Shown: positions 34,107 through 43,799, numbered from the stretch's first letter. The stretch: 64,000 bases of DNA from Sulfurospirillum sp. (GCA_016744795.1 JADGDR010000002.1:112548-176547); one strand, 5' to 3'. The notes: a model not told the origin generated them from the sequence alone. Made by a program: numbers and translations.

Positions 34107-35825
34107 TTACGAGTCAAGTCCACTTACAAACTTATTATGCCTTTTTTTTATTATAATATCCTTTTGTTTGCCCTTTTTATGCATATCTTTTTCTACAAAT
34201 AGAGGTTTTCTTGTTATTGGATCCAATTCTGTATAGTACATCAAAGTTGAGTATGTTGAAGGAGTGGGTGTAAAAATTTGGGCTTGTTCTGGACTCATTT
34301 TTAAAACGTTTGTTGCAAAGTCTTTGAGGTTGTACATATTTTGCTCCGTACAACCAGGGTGAGCAGCTATGAGATAGTAGGTAAGAAATTGTTTTTTTCC
34401 TGATTCTTTATTTAGTTTGTCAAAAAGTCTTTTAAAATCAACCAATGACTGTTTTCCTGGTTTTTTCATATAGGCTAAAACTTCATCATCAATGTGTTCA
34501 GGTGCAACTTTCATCTGCCCACTAATATGGTTGTTTACTATCTCTTTTAGGTAAGTATAACCATTTAATTTATCATCACTGATAAGATCATACCTAATAC
34601 CACTTGCTATAAAAGCCTTTTTAATGCCTTTAATGGCTCGTATTTTTCTTAACATTTTAATTTGAGTTGAATGGTCTGTTTTCATGCTTTTGCACATAGT
34701 TGGAGTCATACAAGATTTGTGTTCACAGGTTCCTTTTTTTATTTTTTTATCACACTCAAAACCATACATATTGGCTGTTGGTCCTCCTACATCTGAAATG
34801 ATACCTTTGAAGTCTTTATATGTAGTGAATTTTTTTGCTTCTTTTAGTATGGACTCTTCACTTCTGCTTCGTATGGTTCTTCCTTGATGAACACCAATAG
34901 CACAGAAGTTACACTCACCATAACAGCCTTGATGTGTAGTTATGGAAAACTTGATAGTATCAAGAGCTTTTACTTTTCCATCAGGTTGATGATATGGGTG
35001 TAACTCTCGCTCATACTCTAATTCACTGACACTATCTAACTCTTGTGTTGTAAGATTAAGTGAGGGCGGATTTTGTATTAAGTATCTAGTATCTACTTTT
35101 TGACATAGACCTTTTGCACTAACAGGGTCATTGTTTTTATAAAAATCATCAAACATATCTATGAATCTGTTTTTATCTTTTAGGCACTCATCGTGACTAG
35201 GGAGTGTTATGTATTCATCTTTTGGTTCTTTAGAAATATAACTAAGACCTCTTACATGTAAAGGACTTTCACTATTTTTTAAAGCCCTTGCAAATTCAAT
35301 AATGCTTTTTTCAGACATACCATATATAAGATAATCAGCTTTTGCATCAAAAATAAGTGGTTTTTTAAGTTTATTTGACCAAAAATCATAATGAGTTACA
35401 CGTCTAAGACTAGCTTCAATGCCACCAATCATAATAGGAACAGTATCTTTATAGTATTGTCTTATGAGATTGCAATACTTTAGAGTTGCTCTATCTGGAC
35501 GTTTGTTGTTTTTCCCTCCAGGGGTATAGTCGTCATCACTTCTAAATTTTTTAGTTGCAGTGTAGTTTGAGACCATAGAATCAACACTACCACCACTAAC
35601 ACCCCAAAATAGTTTAGGCTCACCTAGTCGTTTTATGTCTACATCACTTTTTATATCAGGTTGACCGATAATTCCAACACGAAATCCTGCATTTTCTAAA
35701 ACACGACCTACAACAGAAATGCCCATATATGGAGAATCAATGTACGCATCACTTGTAATTAAGATAATATCAAGTTTTTTCCAACCTCTCTTTTTCATCT
35801 CAGCTCTTGTGGTTGGTAAAAACAT
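34107..35825 (-). CDS. YgiQ family radical SAM protein (UPF0313)
   Basis: This 572-residue protein has the B12-binding-like N-terminal region (DIILITSDAYIDSPYMGISVVGRVLENAGFRVGI), a GGSVDSMVSNYT block, and the radical SAM cysteine motif in GCYGECNFCAIGVHQGR (about 302-318). Further motifs include SDVGGPTANMYG and PEHIDDEVLAYMKKPG. YgiQ proteins are widespread and conserved but their reaction is unknown. The length is typical of the family's shorter members. The start follows GAGGAAAAGAAAAA. Confidence 0.92.
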   Translation of the reverse strand: MFLPTTRAEMKKRGWKKLDIILITSDAYIDSPYMGISVVGRVLENAGFRVGIIGQPDIKSDVDIKRLGEPKLFWGVSGGSVDSMVSNYTATKKFRSDDDYTPGGKNNKRPDRATLKYCNLIRQYYKDTVPIMIGGIEASLRRVTHYDFWSNKLKKPLIFDAKADYLIYGMSEKSIIEFARALKNSESPLHVRGLSYISKEPKDEYITLPSHDECLKDKNRFIDMFDDFYKNNDPVSAKGLCQKVDTRYLIQNPPSLNLTTQELDSVSELEYERELHPYHQPDGKVKALDTIKFSITTHQGCYGECNFCAIGVHQGRTIRSRSEESILKEAKKFTTYKDFKGIISDVGGPTANMYGFECDKKIKKGTCEHKSCMTPTMCKSMKTDHSTQIKMLRKIRAIKGIKKAFIASGIRYDLISDDKLNGYTYLKEIVNNHISGQMKVAPEHIDDEVLAYMKKPGKQSLVDFKRLFDKLNKESGKKQFLTYYLIAAHPGCTEQNMYNLKDFATNVLKMSPEQAQIFTPTPSTYSTLMYYTELDPITRKPLFVEKDMHKKGKQKDIIIKKRHNKFVSGLDS

Positions 35826-35873
35826 TTTTTCTTTTCCTCTTAATATTAATATTAATTATTATACAATAATTAG

Positions 35874-37013
35874 ATGAATAAAAAAGCATTAGCAGTCATC
35901 ATATATAATATAATTATAGTTTTGTCGGTCATGTATGCCACGCAACCACTACAGCCTTTACTGGCAAAAGAGTTTGATATTTCTATTGTACAGTCTTCAC
36001 TATTTACTGCAATTATAATGTTTTGGTTGGCCATTGCTCCTATTATATACGGATATATTCTTGGTAGTGTCAGCTCTAAAAAAATGCTAATAGTCGCTAC
36101 TGTACTTTTGTTTTTTACAAATTTGGCTTTAGGCTTTAGTAACAGTTTTGAATCATTTTTGTTGGCTCGTTGTGTTGAAGGTTTAGTTGTTCCAGCTATT
36201 TTAACATCTTCGATGACAATTTTAGCAAATATAGATAAAAAAAATATACAGTTCAATATGTCTATTTATGTAGCAGCAACGGTATTTGGTGGACTTATAG
36301 GAAGAGTTATGTCTGGATTCATTGCTACTGAATTTGGTTGGAGAGTAGTTTTTTTCTCATTGAGTTTTGCTCTTTTACTTTCACTTTTCTTTATAAAAAA
36401 TTTAACACTTAATATAGAGGCAAAACTAACAAAAGCAACATTAAATGATGTACTTAGCATTTTAGAAGATAAAAGATTTGTTCTTATATATTTTACAATG
36501 TTTAGTGTATTTTTTGTTTTTGCTGGTCTTTTAAATTTAATGCCATTTCGAATGAAAGAGTTATTTGGAGATGTTTCTGAAGCTACCATAGGTCTTTTGT
36601 ACTTGGGTTATGGAAGTGGTGTTATTGTTGCTTTACTTTCAAGAAAAATAGTGAAATTTTTTGGTAGTGAGATAAAAGGCATATTTGCTGGTGGAGTATT
36701 CTATACAATAATGACCCTATTTTTTGTGAGTGATAATTTGAGTGTTATATTTGCAATGATGTTTTTAGTATGTATTGGTATGTTTACGGTTCACTCAATA
36801 GCAACAGGCATGGCAAACTCTATGAAAGAGTCACAAAAAGGACTTACAAGTGGAATGTATCTTACTTTTTATTATATAGGTGGAGCTATTGGTTCAGTTG
36901 TACCTTCTATGATATATAGGAGTTATGGATGGACTAGTGTGATAGCTATTTTTATAATTTTGCTTGTTATCGTTTTTAGTCTATTATTTTTAAATAGGAG
37001 AGTTTTTATATAG
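35874..37013 (+). CDS. Major facilitator superfamily transporter
   Basis: This 379-residue inner-membrane transporter has about twelve hydrophobic helices. The first starts directly after the N-terminus (ALAVIIYNIIIVLSVMYATQPLQPLLAKEF) and the 4-5 region has ARCVEGLVVPAILTSSM and GFIATEFGWRVVF, typical of drug or sugar efflux MFS members. The substrate is not deducible. It lacks an obvious ribosome-binding site, and a TACAAT -10-like element at 35862-35867 lies only 6 bases before ATG, so a leaderless transcript is possible. It diverges from the YgiQ gene. Confidence 0.88.
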   Translation: MNKKALAVIIYNIIIVLSVMYATQPLQPLLAKEFDISIVQSSLFTAIIMFWLAIAPIIYGYILGSVSSKKMLIVATVLLFFTNLALGFSNSFESFLLARCVEGLVVPAILTSSMTILANIDKKNIQFNMSIYVAATVFGGLIGRVMSGFIATEFGWRVVFFSLSFALLLSLFFIKNLTLNIEAKLTKATLNDVLSILEDKRFVLIYFTMFSVFFVFAGLLNLMPFRMKELFGDVSEATIGLLYLGYGSGVIVALLSRKIVKFFGSEIKGIFAGGVFYTIMTLFFVSDNLSVIFAMMFLVCIGMFTVHSIATGMANSMKESQKGLTSGMYLTFYYIGGAIGSVVPSMIYRSYGWTSVIAIFIILLVIVFSLLFLNRRVFI

Positions 37014-37059
37014 ATTTGTTATAGTTTGTAATAATTTATATTATATGTAAAGGATTAAA

Positions 37060-37668
37060 ATGGGCAAAATTAAGAAGTTAACCATCAAAAAAATAAAAAT
37101 AAAACATTATTTTTCACTATTGCTTATTGGCGTAATATTTGCTGGTTGTGTTAGAACTGTTAACTATAACGAATTAGAAAATAGAGATGGTGTTTATTAT
37201 ACTAAATCTACTCAACATCCATATAGTGGAGAGGCAATCTTTACAAAAGATGGGAAAATGGCTTTAAAAAATGGCTTTAAAAAAGGTTTAAAAGATGGAG
37301 AGGGCATAAGATACCATGAAAATGGACAAATTCACACTGTAATGAACTTTAAAAAAGATAAAGCAGATGGGAAAATAATTAGTTATAAAAAAAATGGAAA
37401 CATTTCGTTTCAAGGAAATTTAAAAAACAATGAAAAAGATGGCTTATGGTTTTCTTATTATGAGACAGGAGAACTTTTTAAAAAAGGGTTTTATATAAAT
37501 GGGCAAAAAGATGGACAATTTATAATTTACAATAAAGATGGAAGCCTCCATTCTACTGTAAATTATAAGAACAATAAAAAACATGGAATAACAACTCGTT
37601 ATAAAAATAATGGCGAAGTTAAAGAGAGAGTTTATTACGAAAATGGAGTTTTTAAGTGGATCAAATGA
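37060..37668 (+). CDS. MORN-repeat lipoprotein, copy 1
   Basis: This 202-residue protein has a basic N-terminus (about 15 Lys/Ile-rich residues), a hydrophobic segment and a lipobox-like AGC with Cys30. After a short region with HPYSGEA, it has about six MORN_2-like repeats of roughly 22-23 residues centred on Y-x-NG-x-KDG. Automated annotation usually names such proteins YwqK antitoxin, but no toxin gene is here. It is the first of four tandem paralogues joined by ATGA overlaps and may be surface or periplasmic lipoprotein. Function is unknown. Confidence 0.82.
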   Translation: MGKIKKLTIKKIKIKHYFSLLLIGVIFAGCVRTVNYNELENRDGVYYTKSTQHPYSGEAIFTKDGKMALKNGFKKGLKDGEGIRYHENGQIHTVMNFKKDKADGKIISYKKNGNISFQGNLKNNEKDGLWFSYYETGELFKKGFYINGQKDGQFIIYNKDGSLHSTVNYKNNKKHGITTRYKNNGEVKERVYYENGVFKWIK

Positions 37669-38945
37669 AAAAAATATTTTTATTAGTTATTGTGGGCATT
37701 AGTTTTATAGGTTGTGTAAAAACTGTTGATTTTAACACTTTACAAAACAGAAATAGAGTGATGTATGAAAAAGGTAAAAAAACACCATACACTGGAGAAA
37801 CGATTAGACATCACCGAAATGGAAAAGTTAGTTTAAAAGGTACTTTAGTAGATGGAAAATTTGATAAAACAGTGACTATGTACCATAAAAATGGAAAAGT
37901 TTATTCAGTTGCTCATTATAAAAACGGTAAACCAAATGGAGAATATACAAGTTACCATGATAACGGTAAACTTGAGACTAAAGGTTATATGCTAGAAGGA
38001 AAACCAGAGGGTCAGAGAACTGATTATTATGAAAATGGACAAATTAAATTAAAAATGTTTTATGTAAATGGTGAAAAAGATGGAGAGAGCCTTATTTACA
38101 TGAAAAATGGAAATTTAGATTCAAATACAACATACAAAAATGGGCTAACACAAATTAGTATTAACTATAGAGATGATGGAACTCTTTGGCATAAAGATTA
38201 TTATAAAGATGGCAAACAAGATGGGCCTAGTACTTGGTACCATGAAAATGGCAATTTATCTACAAAATCAAACTATAAAGATGGCAAACAAGATGATGAG
38301 TATCTTTCTTACAGTTTAAATGGAAAATTAGAGTTCAAATCTAACTATAAAAATGGAAAAAAAGATGGCAAATTTGTTTGGTACACCAAAAAAGGTGATA
38401 TATCTTCAATAGCTAACTATAAAAATGGAAAGAGAGATGGGGAATTCCTCTGGAATTACGAAAATGGTAAAGTAAAAGAAATTGATCACTATAAAGATGG
38501 TAAAAAACATGGTAAATTTACTTGGTACAATAAAAATGGGGAACTTAAAAATATAAATCATTATAAAGATGGCAAAAGAGATGGTGAATTTGTCTGGTTT
38601 TATACTAATAACAGAATAAAAGAAATAAATACTTATAAAAATAATATATCGCATGGTAAATTTTTAGTATATTATGAAAATGGGAAACTTAAAGAAACAG
38701 GCAATTATATAAAAGGTGAAAGAGACGGTAAGTTTGTTAGTTATTATGATAACAATAAAATAGAAGAAATATATAACTATAAAGATGGTAAATGGAATGG
38801 CAAATATTCTTTATATTACAAAAATGGAAAACTTTATAAAAAATGGAATTATAAAAATGGAGAAAGAGATGGTTGGGTTCTGGTTTACACAAAAAATGGA
38901 AAACTTAAAGATAAGTTTTATTATGTAGATGGAGTTATGAAATGA
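37665..38945 (+). CDS. MORN-repeat lipoprotein, copy 2 (longest)
   Basis: This 426-residue paralogue begins at ATG 37665 (overlapping the stop of copy 1), with signal peptide MKKIFLLVIVGISFIGC (lipid-anchor Cys17). The N-terminal conserved region (VDFNTLQNRN and KTPYTGETIRHHRNGKV) is shared with the other copies. Then about fifteen MORN_2-type repeats of about 23 residues follow, rich in Y-KDGK-x-DG-x-x-x-Y. Such repeats build an extended beta meander that may bind membranes or proteins. Nearly all the length difference to its siblings is repeat number. Confidence 0.85.
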   Translation: MKKIFLLVIVGISFIGCVKTVDFNTLQNRNRVMYEKGKKTPYTGETIRHHRNGKVSLKGTLVDGKFDKTVTMYHKNGKVYSVAHYKNGKPNGEYTSYHDNGKLETKGYMLEGKPEGQRTDYYENGQIKLKMFYVNGEKDGESLIYMKNGNLDSNTTYKNGLTQISINYRDDGTLWHKDYYKDGKQDGPSTWYHENGNLSTKSNYKDGKQDDEYLSYSLNGKLEFKSNYKNGKKDGKFVWYTKKGDISSIANYKNGKRDGEFLWNYENGKVKEIDHYKDGKKHGKFTWYNKNGELKNINHYKDGKRDGEFVWFYTNNRIKEINTYKNNISHGKFLVYYENGKLKETGNYIKGERDGKFVSYYDNNKIEEIYNYKDGKWNGKYSLYYKNGKLYKKWNYKNGERDGWVLVYTKNGKLKDKFYYVDGVMK

Positions 38946-39859
38946 AAAAAATATTTTTATTAGTTATTGTGGGCATAATTTTTACAGGTTGCTCAAGAAT
39001 TGTTGATTTTAATACTTTAGAAAATAAAAATGAAATATTTTATAAAAAAAATCAAAAAACACCATATAGTGGAGAAACGATTAGATATTATAAAAATGGA
39101 GGAATTAATTTTAAAGGTACTTTACTCAACGGACAATTCAATAAAACTATGACTACTTATTATGTGAAGGGTCAAGTTTATTCAATTAGTTACTACAAAA
39201 ATGGAAAACAAAATGGTATATACACAATCTATTCTCCTGACGGTGTATTGGAGTCAAAAGGGAATAAAAAAGAAGGAGAACTAGATGGCGATATATTTGA
39301 GTATTCTAGCAATGGAAATTTATTTTCAAAGACAACATATAAAAATGGGAAAAAACTAATAAATCTTATTTATAGAAAGAATGGAAAGCTTCGGTTTGAA
39401 GATTACTATAAAGATGAAAAATTAAGTGGATCTTGTATTATGTATCATAAAAATGGAAATATAGATTTAAATACAACGTATAAAAATGGGAAAAAACAAA
39501 TAAGTTTTGATTATGACGAGGACGGAACACTTCGGTATGAGACAAATTATAAAGACGGTATGAGAAATGGATTGGATTTTATATACCATAATAATGGAAA
39601 TGTGTATACAAGATCAATTTACAAAAATGATAAAATAGATGGAGTACAAGTAAGTTATCGTTTTAATGGGACGATTGATAACATATCTAATTATGAGAAT
39701 GGAAAATTAGAAGGAGATTCAATTTTCTATGATGAAGATGGTACACTCTCAGCTAGATTTAGTTATAAAAATGGAAAACAAGATGGTTTAACGATAATAT
39801 ATACAAAAAATGGAAAAGTTAAAGATAAAATTTATTATGTAGATGGATTTATGAAATGA
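38942..39859 (+). CDS. MORN-repeat lipoprotein, copy 3
   Basis: This 305-residue paralogue has the signal peptide MKKIFLLVIVGIIFTGC (Cys17), almost the same as copy 2, the shared VDFNTLENKNE and KTPYSGETIRYYKNG region, and about ten MORN_2-like repeats. Its ATG overlaps the copy 2 stop and its stop overlaps the copy 4 ATG (both ATGA), so all four are one translationally coupled unit. Repeat sequences have diverged from copy 2, so the duplication is not recent. Function is unknown. Confidence 0.84.
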   Translation: MKKIFLLVIVGIIFTGCSRIVDFNTLENKNEIFYKKNQKTPYSGETIRYYKNGGINFKGTLLNGQFNKTMTTYYVKGQVYSISYYKNGKQNGIYTIYSPDGVLESKGNKKEGELDGDIFEYSSNGNLFSKTTYKNGKKLINLIYRKNGKLRFEDYYKDEKLSGSCIMYHKNGNIDLNTTYKNGKKQISFDYDEDGTLRYETNYKDGMRNGLDFIYHNNGNVYTRSIYKNDKIDGVQVSYRFNGTIDNISNYENGKLEGDSIFYDEDGTLSARFSYKNGKQDGLTIIYTKNGKVKDKIYYVDGFMK

Positions 39860-40595
39860 AAAAAATATTTTTATTCATTATTGCAAGCATAATTTTTACA
39901 GGTTGCTCAAGTACTGTTGATTTTAATACTTTAGAAAAGAAAAATGAAATATTTATAAAAAAAATCAAAAAACACCATATAGTGGAGAAGCATTTACTTA
40001 TTTTGAAAATGGAAAAATAGATAAAAAGTTTAGTTTCAAAGATGGCAAAAAAATTGAGTTTAATGCCTATTTTGCTGAAGGGGGTATTTGGTATACAAAG
40101 CAATATAAAGAGGGTATAGAATATAAGCAAATAAGTTTTTACCATAAAAATAGAAATATTTCTTCAATAGGGAACTATATAAATGGTAAATTGAATGGTA
40201 GGATGATTATGTACCATGATACTGGTGAAGTTGCATCAATAACTCATTATGAAGAGGGCAAACAAGTTGGTAAAATTATTTACTATCCACAAAATGATAA
40301 AAAAGTAATTCAAGTTAAAAACTCACGTGATGTAAATGTAAAAGATCTTATTGAAACTAAAGATGGGATATTGTTAAACAAAAGCAATAAAAAACCATAT
40401 ACTGGTAATATAGTAGAGTTTTATAAAAGTGGAGAACTTAATTCAAAAGGGTATGTAAAAAATGGAGAACCAGAAGGTTATCAGGTTACATATAATAAAA
40501 ATGGTCAAGTAAGGCTAATATCGAGTTTTAAAGATGGAAAAGTTGACTTAAAAAATATCTTATTCTATAAAAATGGAAAATTTATAAAAAATTAG
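39856..40595 (+). pseudogene. MORN-repeat lipoprotein, copy 4, frameshifted
   Basis: The fourth paralogue starts MKKIFLFIIASIIFTGC but after about residue 32 loses frame: the tract TATTTTATAAAA of copy 3 is TATTTATAAAA here, one T short at 39952-39954. Restoring that T gives one frame to 40595 (about 246 residues), with YKKNQKTPYSGEAFTYFENG and MORN repeats. As it stands, translation from 39856 stops about a dozen codons after the shift. The remaining frame has an internal ATG at 40191. It is either a recent pseudogene, a phase-variable copy or a sequencing error; the surviving open frame argues for a young event. Confidence 0.8.
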
Positions 40596-40618
40596 TATTT
40601 GATATTAAGTAATAAAAC

Positions 40619-41014
40619 TTACTGATTTTGCCAAATATCAACTACTTTTAAGCAGAATCTTGTTTTCTTTTCCAGCCCTTTTGCAAGTCCATTTTCAAGT
40701 ATACCCCAGTTATATATGCCTTTTTGCATGTATGCTTTACTTGCATAACATCCAGCCATTATATTTCCGAATTTATAAGCAAATTCAAAATAGTCTATAG
40801 CTTTGTCTATATTTACGGCGACGCCATTGCCATTTAGATACATTTTACCTAACATATGGCTAGCATTAAACACTTTGTCTTTTTCAAGGGCCATTTCAAA
40901 AAGAATCTTTGCTTTATGGTAATTACCTTTTCTATATGCATGCATACCATCACCAAAATTATTTGCTTGAACTAAAACTGAACAAAAAACAAAAAAAAGT
41001 ATAAAATATTTCAA
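40619..41014 (-). CDS. Exported Sel1/TPR-repeat protein
   Basis: This protein of about 131 residues has a signal peptide (MKYFILFFVFCSVLVQA) and two to three Sel1-like helical repeats (AYRKGNYHKAKILFEMALEKDK, ASHMLGKMYLNGNGVAVNIDKAIDYFEFAYKFG). I chose the TTG at 41014, since GGAG lies 7 bases before it; a TTG at 41020 is two codons earlier. It has two cysteines near the C-terminus. The protein is short for Sel1 proteins, which act as protein-interaction scaffolds. It converges with the MORN cluster. Confidence 0.75.
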   Translation of the reverse strand: MKYFILFFVFCSVLVQANNFGDGMHAYRKGNYHKAKILFEMALEKDKVFNASHMLGKMYLNGNGVAVNIDKAIDYFEFAYKFGNIMAGCYASKAYMQKGIYNWGILENGLAKGLEKKTRFCLKVVDIWQNQ

Positions 41015-41102
41015 CTGCAATCTCCAAAATATAATTAAGCTGTGATTATATCATATTAAAATAAATAATTACATATATATATATTAAGATAGAAAATTAA
41101 AG

Positions 41103-41108
41103 TATAAT
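41103..41108 (+). promoter_or_regulatory. -10 element immediately before hrpB
   Basis: TATAAT ends 7 bases before the hrpB ATG, and there is no Shine-Dalgarno-like sequence upstream. If this is the promoter, transcription would begin at or next to the A of the start codon. Confidence 0.4.
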
Positions 41109-41115
41109 ATAATAT

Positions 41116-43620
41116 ATGAAAAATTTACCAATAAACAAAGTCTTACCTCAGATAAAAAAGATACTAAACAATGAATCTAAGCTTATACTCCAAGCACCTC
41201 CTGGTGCTGGAAAGAGCACAGTAGTTCCTATCTCTCTTCTAGACGAGCTTTGGCTAAAAGACAAAACTATTATTATGCTAGAACCAAGAAGAGTTGCAGC
41301 ACGTACAGTAGCTGCTCGCATGGCTAAATCCTTAGGAGAAGAGCTAGGAGAAAGAGTTGGTTATCAGGTAAAAATGGATAGTAAGTATTCAATAAAAACG
41401 AAAATATTGGTTGTTACTGAGGCTATTTTAGTAAAAAAACTTCAAAATAATCCAGATTTGCAAAATGTAGCTTTAATAATTTTTGATGAATTCCATGAAA
41501 GAAGTATACATACAGATCTCTCGCTTGCTCTGTCCTTACAAGTTCAAGAGTTATTACGAGAAGATTTAAAGATTTTGATTATGTCTGCTACTTTAAACTC
41601 TTCTTCTTTATCTGTTTTATTAAAAAATACGCCTGTTGTAAGCTCGAAAGGCAAATCTTTTGAGATAGAATATTGTTATCTTAACACCCATCTATCACAA
41701 CCAAATTATAAGACAATAAATAACATACTTTTAAATACAATCTTGAAGTCATACAGCGAAGAAGATGGGGATATATTAGTATTTTTACCAGGTGTAAAAG
41801 AGATAAATACATTGCAAAAAGGACTAGTAGAAAATTTAAAAGAGAGTGAAGTATTGATTTTACCTTTTTATTCAGGACTTTCAAAAGAACAGCAAGATAG
41901 AGTATTGAGTAAATCTAATAAAACAAAAATAATCCTTTCAACCAATATAGCTCAAACCTCCTTAACCATCGAAGGTGTAAAAATAGTAATAGATAGTGGT
42001 TTTGAAAAACTTGCCCGCTATAACTATGCTACTGGTATGAACCATTTGGAACTTAGTTTTATTTCTCAAGATTCAGCCACACAAAGGGCAGGGCGGGCAG
42101 GAAGACTTTGTGATGGAAAGTGTTATAGACTATGGCATAAAAACAAAATCTTACAACAAGAGACAAAACCAGAGATATTAAGAAGTGACTTAAGTTCTGT
42201 TGTGTTGGATTTGGCTTTGTGGGGTGTTGAAGAGTTTAACGAGTTAATATGGTTAGATATTCCTGATGAAAAAGTTATTTTAAGGACAAAGAATGTTTTA
42301 AAAGAACTTTATATGCTCAATAATTCATACAAGATAACACAATTTGGAAAAGATGCTATTAGTTTAGGACTTCATCCTAGGCTTTCATACATGATACTAA
42401 AAGCCAATGAGTTTGGTTATGTGCATGAAGCGACTTTGCTTGCTTCACTTCTGAGCGAAAAGGATATTTTAAAAAATTCGTATTTAGATAGTGATATAAA
42501 AACAAGATTTGCACCTTTATATGAAAAAAGTTTTGATAGTGCATTCATACATAAACATCTGTGTAAAGACATATTGCTTCAAACCAGTCTGTTTTATGCA
42601 AAATTTAAATCAATAAAAAAGATAAGAAAAAAAATAGTAAAGTTTGATTTAGATATGCTTGCGGTTTTATTGTTATTAGCATATCCAGATAGATTAGCAA
42701 AAAGAAGAACTACGAGAGATTTTAGATATAAGTTGAGTAATGGCAAGGGGGCTATATTGAATTCTGGTGATAGTCTACTTAACGATGAATTTTTAGTAGT
42801 TGCTAGTTTACATGTAAAGCAATTAGACTCTTTTATTAATCTAGCATGCAGTATAGATATGAAAGCTATTCAAGAGTATTTTAAACCATTTATTACTAAA
42901 AAAGAGTCTGTTACTTACAACAGAGAAACTAAAAAATTCGACATAAGAGAAGAGAGTTGGTTTTTAAAGTTAAAACTCTCTTCAATGCCAATTAAAAATA
43001 GTGCTAAAATAGATTTTAAAGAGTTGCTATTGAATCTAATCAAAGAAGAAGGACTAGAACTTTTAACATGGAGTAAACAAGCAAGCTCTTTGAGGTGTAG
43101 GGTGAATTTTGTTAATACGCATATGAAAACAGATATAAAAGACTTTAGCGATAAAAACCTACTTGGTAGCTTAGATTTGTGGTTAGCGCCTTTTATGTGT
43201 AATATAGATAGTGTAAAAGAGTTAGAAAATTTAGATTTATATACTGCACTTGTTTCTCTTATCTCGTGGAAAAATCAAAAACTTTTAGATAAATTAGCCC
43301 CAATTAGCATAAAAGTTCCAAGTGGTTCAAATATAAACATAGATTATTCTAATAAAGAAGTTCCATCTTTACATGTAAAGATTCAAGAGATGTTTGGTCT
43401 TGACTATACTCCTAAAATTTTAAACAACAGATTTGATTTGCAATTACATCTTCTTAGTCCAGCTAAAAGACCTATACAGATAACTTATGATTTAAAAAGT
43501 TTTTGGGATAATTCATATAGTGAGGTAAGAAAAGAGTTAAGAGGAAAATATAAAAAACATTATTGGCCTGAAAATCCATATGATGCAGTTGCTACAAAAA
43601 AAGTAAAAAAGTACATGTAG
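41116..43620 (+). CDS. hrpB: ATP-dependent helicase HrpB
   Basis: This 834-residue DEAH/RHA-like helicase has Walker A APPGAGKST (about 26-34), DEFH box (FDEFHERS, about 121-128), SAT motif (IMSATLNSSSL, about 155), STNIAQTSLTI and QRAGRAGR (about 322-329), then the HA2 and HrpB C-terminal domains ending in KKHYWPENPYDA, the family signature. The exact cellular role is poorly known. The start matches the family N-terminus. The stop codon lies within a TACATGTAG palindrome. Three such palindromes fall in the gene. Confidence 0.95.
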   Translation: MKNLPINKVLPQIKKILNNESKLILQAPPGAGKSTVVPISLLDELWLKDKTIIMLEPRRVAARTVAARMAKSLGEELGERVGYQVKMDSKYSIKTKILVVTEAILVKKLQNNPDLQNVALIIFDEFHERSIHTDLSLALSLQVQELLREDLKILIMSATLNSSSLSVLLKNTPVVSSKGKSFEIEYCYLNTHLSQPNYKTINNILLNTILKSYSEEDGDILVFLPGVKEINTLQKGLVENLKESEVLILPFYSGLSKEQQDRVLSKSNKTKIILSTNIAQTSLTIEGVKIVIDSGFEKLARYNYATGMNHLELSFISQDSATQRAGRAGRLCDGKCYRLWHKNKILQQETKPEILRSDLSSVVLDLALWGVEEFNELIWLDIPDEKVILRTKNVLKELYMLNNSYKITQFGKDAISLGLHPRLSYMILKANEFGYVHEATLLASLLSEKDILKNSYLDSDIKTRFAPLYEKSFDSAFIHKHLCKDILLQTSLFYAKFKSIKKIRKKIVKFDLDMLAVLLLLAYPDRLAKRRTTRDFRYKLSNGKGAILNSGDSLLNDEFLVVASLHVKQLDSFINLACSIDMKAIQEYFKPFITKKESVTYNRETKKFDIREESWFLKLKLSSMPIKNSAKIDFKELLLNLIKEEGLELLTWSKQASSLRCRVNFVNTHMKTDIKDFSDKNLLGSLDLWLAPFMCNIDSVKELENLDLYTALVSLISWKNQKLLDKLAPISIKVPSGSNINIDYSNKEVPSLHVKIQEMFGLDYTPKILNNRFDLQLHLLSPAKRPIQITYDLKSFWDNSYSEVRKELRGKYKKHYWPENPYDAVATKKVKKYM

Positions 43621-43633
43621 TAAAAACATAAGA

Positions 43634-43720
43634 TGGTACCTGAGAGCGGAATCGAACCGCTACTGCCGTAAGGCAACCAGATTTTGAGTCTAGCGTGTCT
43701 ACCAGTTTCACCACTCAGGC
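43634..43720 (-). tRNA. tRNA-Leu (CAA)
   Basis: On the minus strand an 87-base sequence folds as a class II tRNA: acceptor GCCTGAG pairs with CTCAGGT, D-loop AACTGGTAGA, anticodon stem CTAGA/TCTGG with loop CTCAAAA (anticodon CAA, reads UUG), a variable arm TGCC-TTAC-GGCA, T-arm GGTTCGATTCC, and encoded CCA at the 3' end. Base pair 1-72 is G-U. Confidence 0.93.
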
Positions 43721-43744
43721 TTTTGTTTTGAAAGAGAATAATAC

Positions 43745-43783
43745 AAAAAAAAAGCTTAAAGACAAGTTACCTCATCTTTAAGC
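43745..43783 (-). terminator. Rho-independent terminator of the HU gene
   Basis: Read on the minus strand, GCTTAAAGA pairs with TCTTTAAGC (43775-43783 and 43754-43762) around a 12-base loop, followed by nine T residues. It lies 17 bases after the HU stop codon. Confidence 0.8.
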
Positions 43784-43799
43784 CTACTATTTGTGAAAA

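Noticed and set aside
40191..40595. A separate 134-residue MORN protein
   Set aside because: It is the 3' part of the frameshifted fourth paralogue; the upstream sequence in the same frame continues the protein and the ATG is internal.
37060..40595. Toxin-antitoxin module of the YwqK type
   Set aside because: The MORN repeats drive that label; there is no toxin gene, and the proteins have lipoprotein signals.
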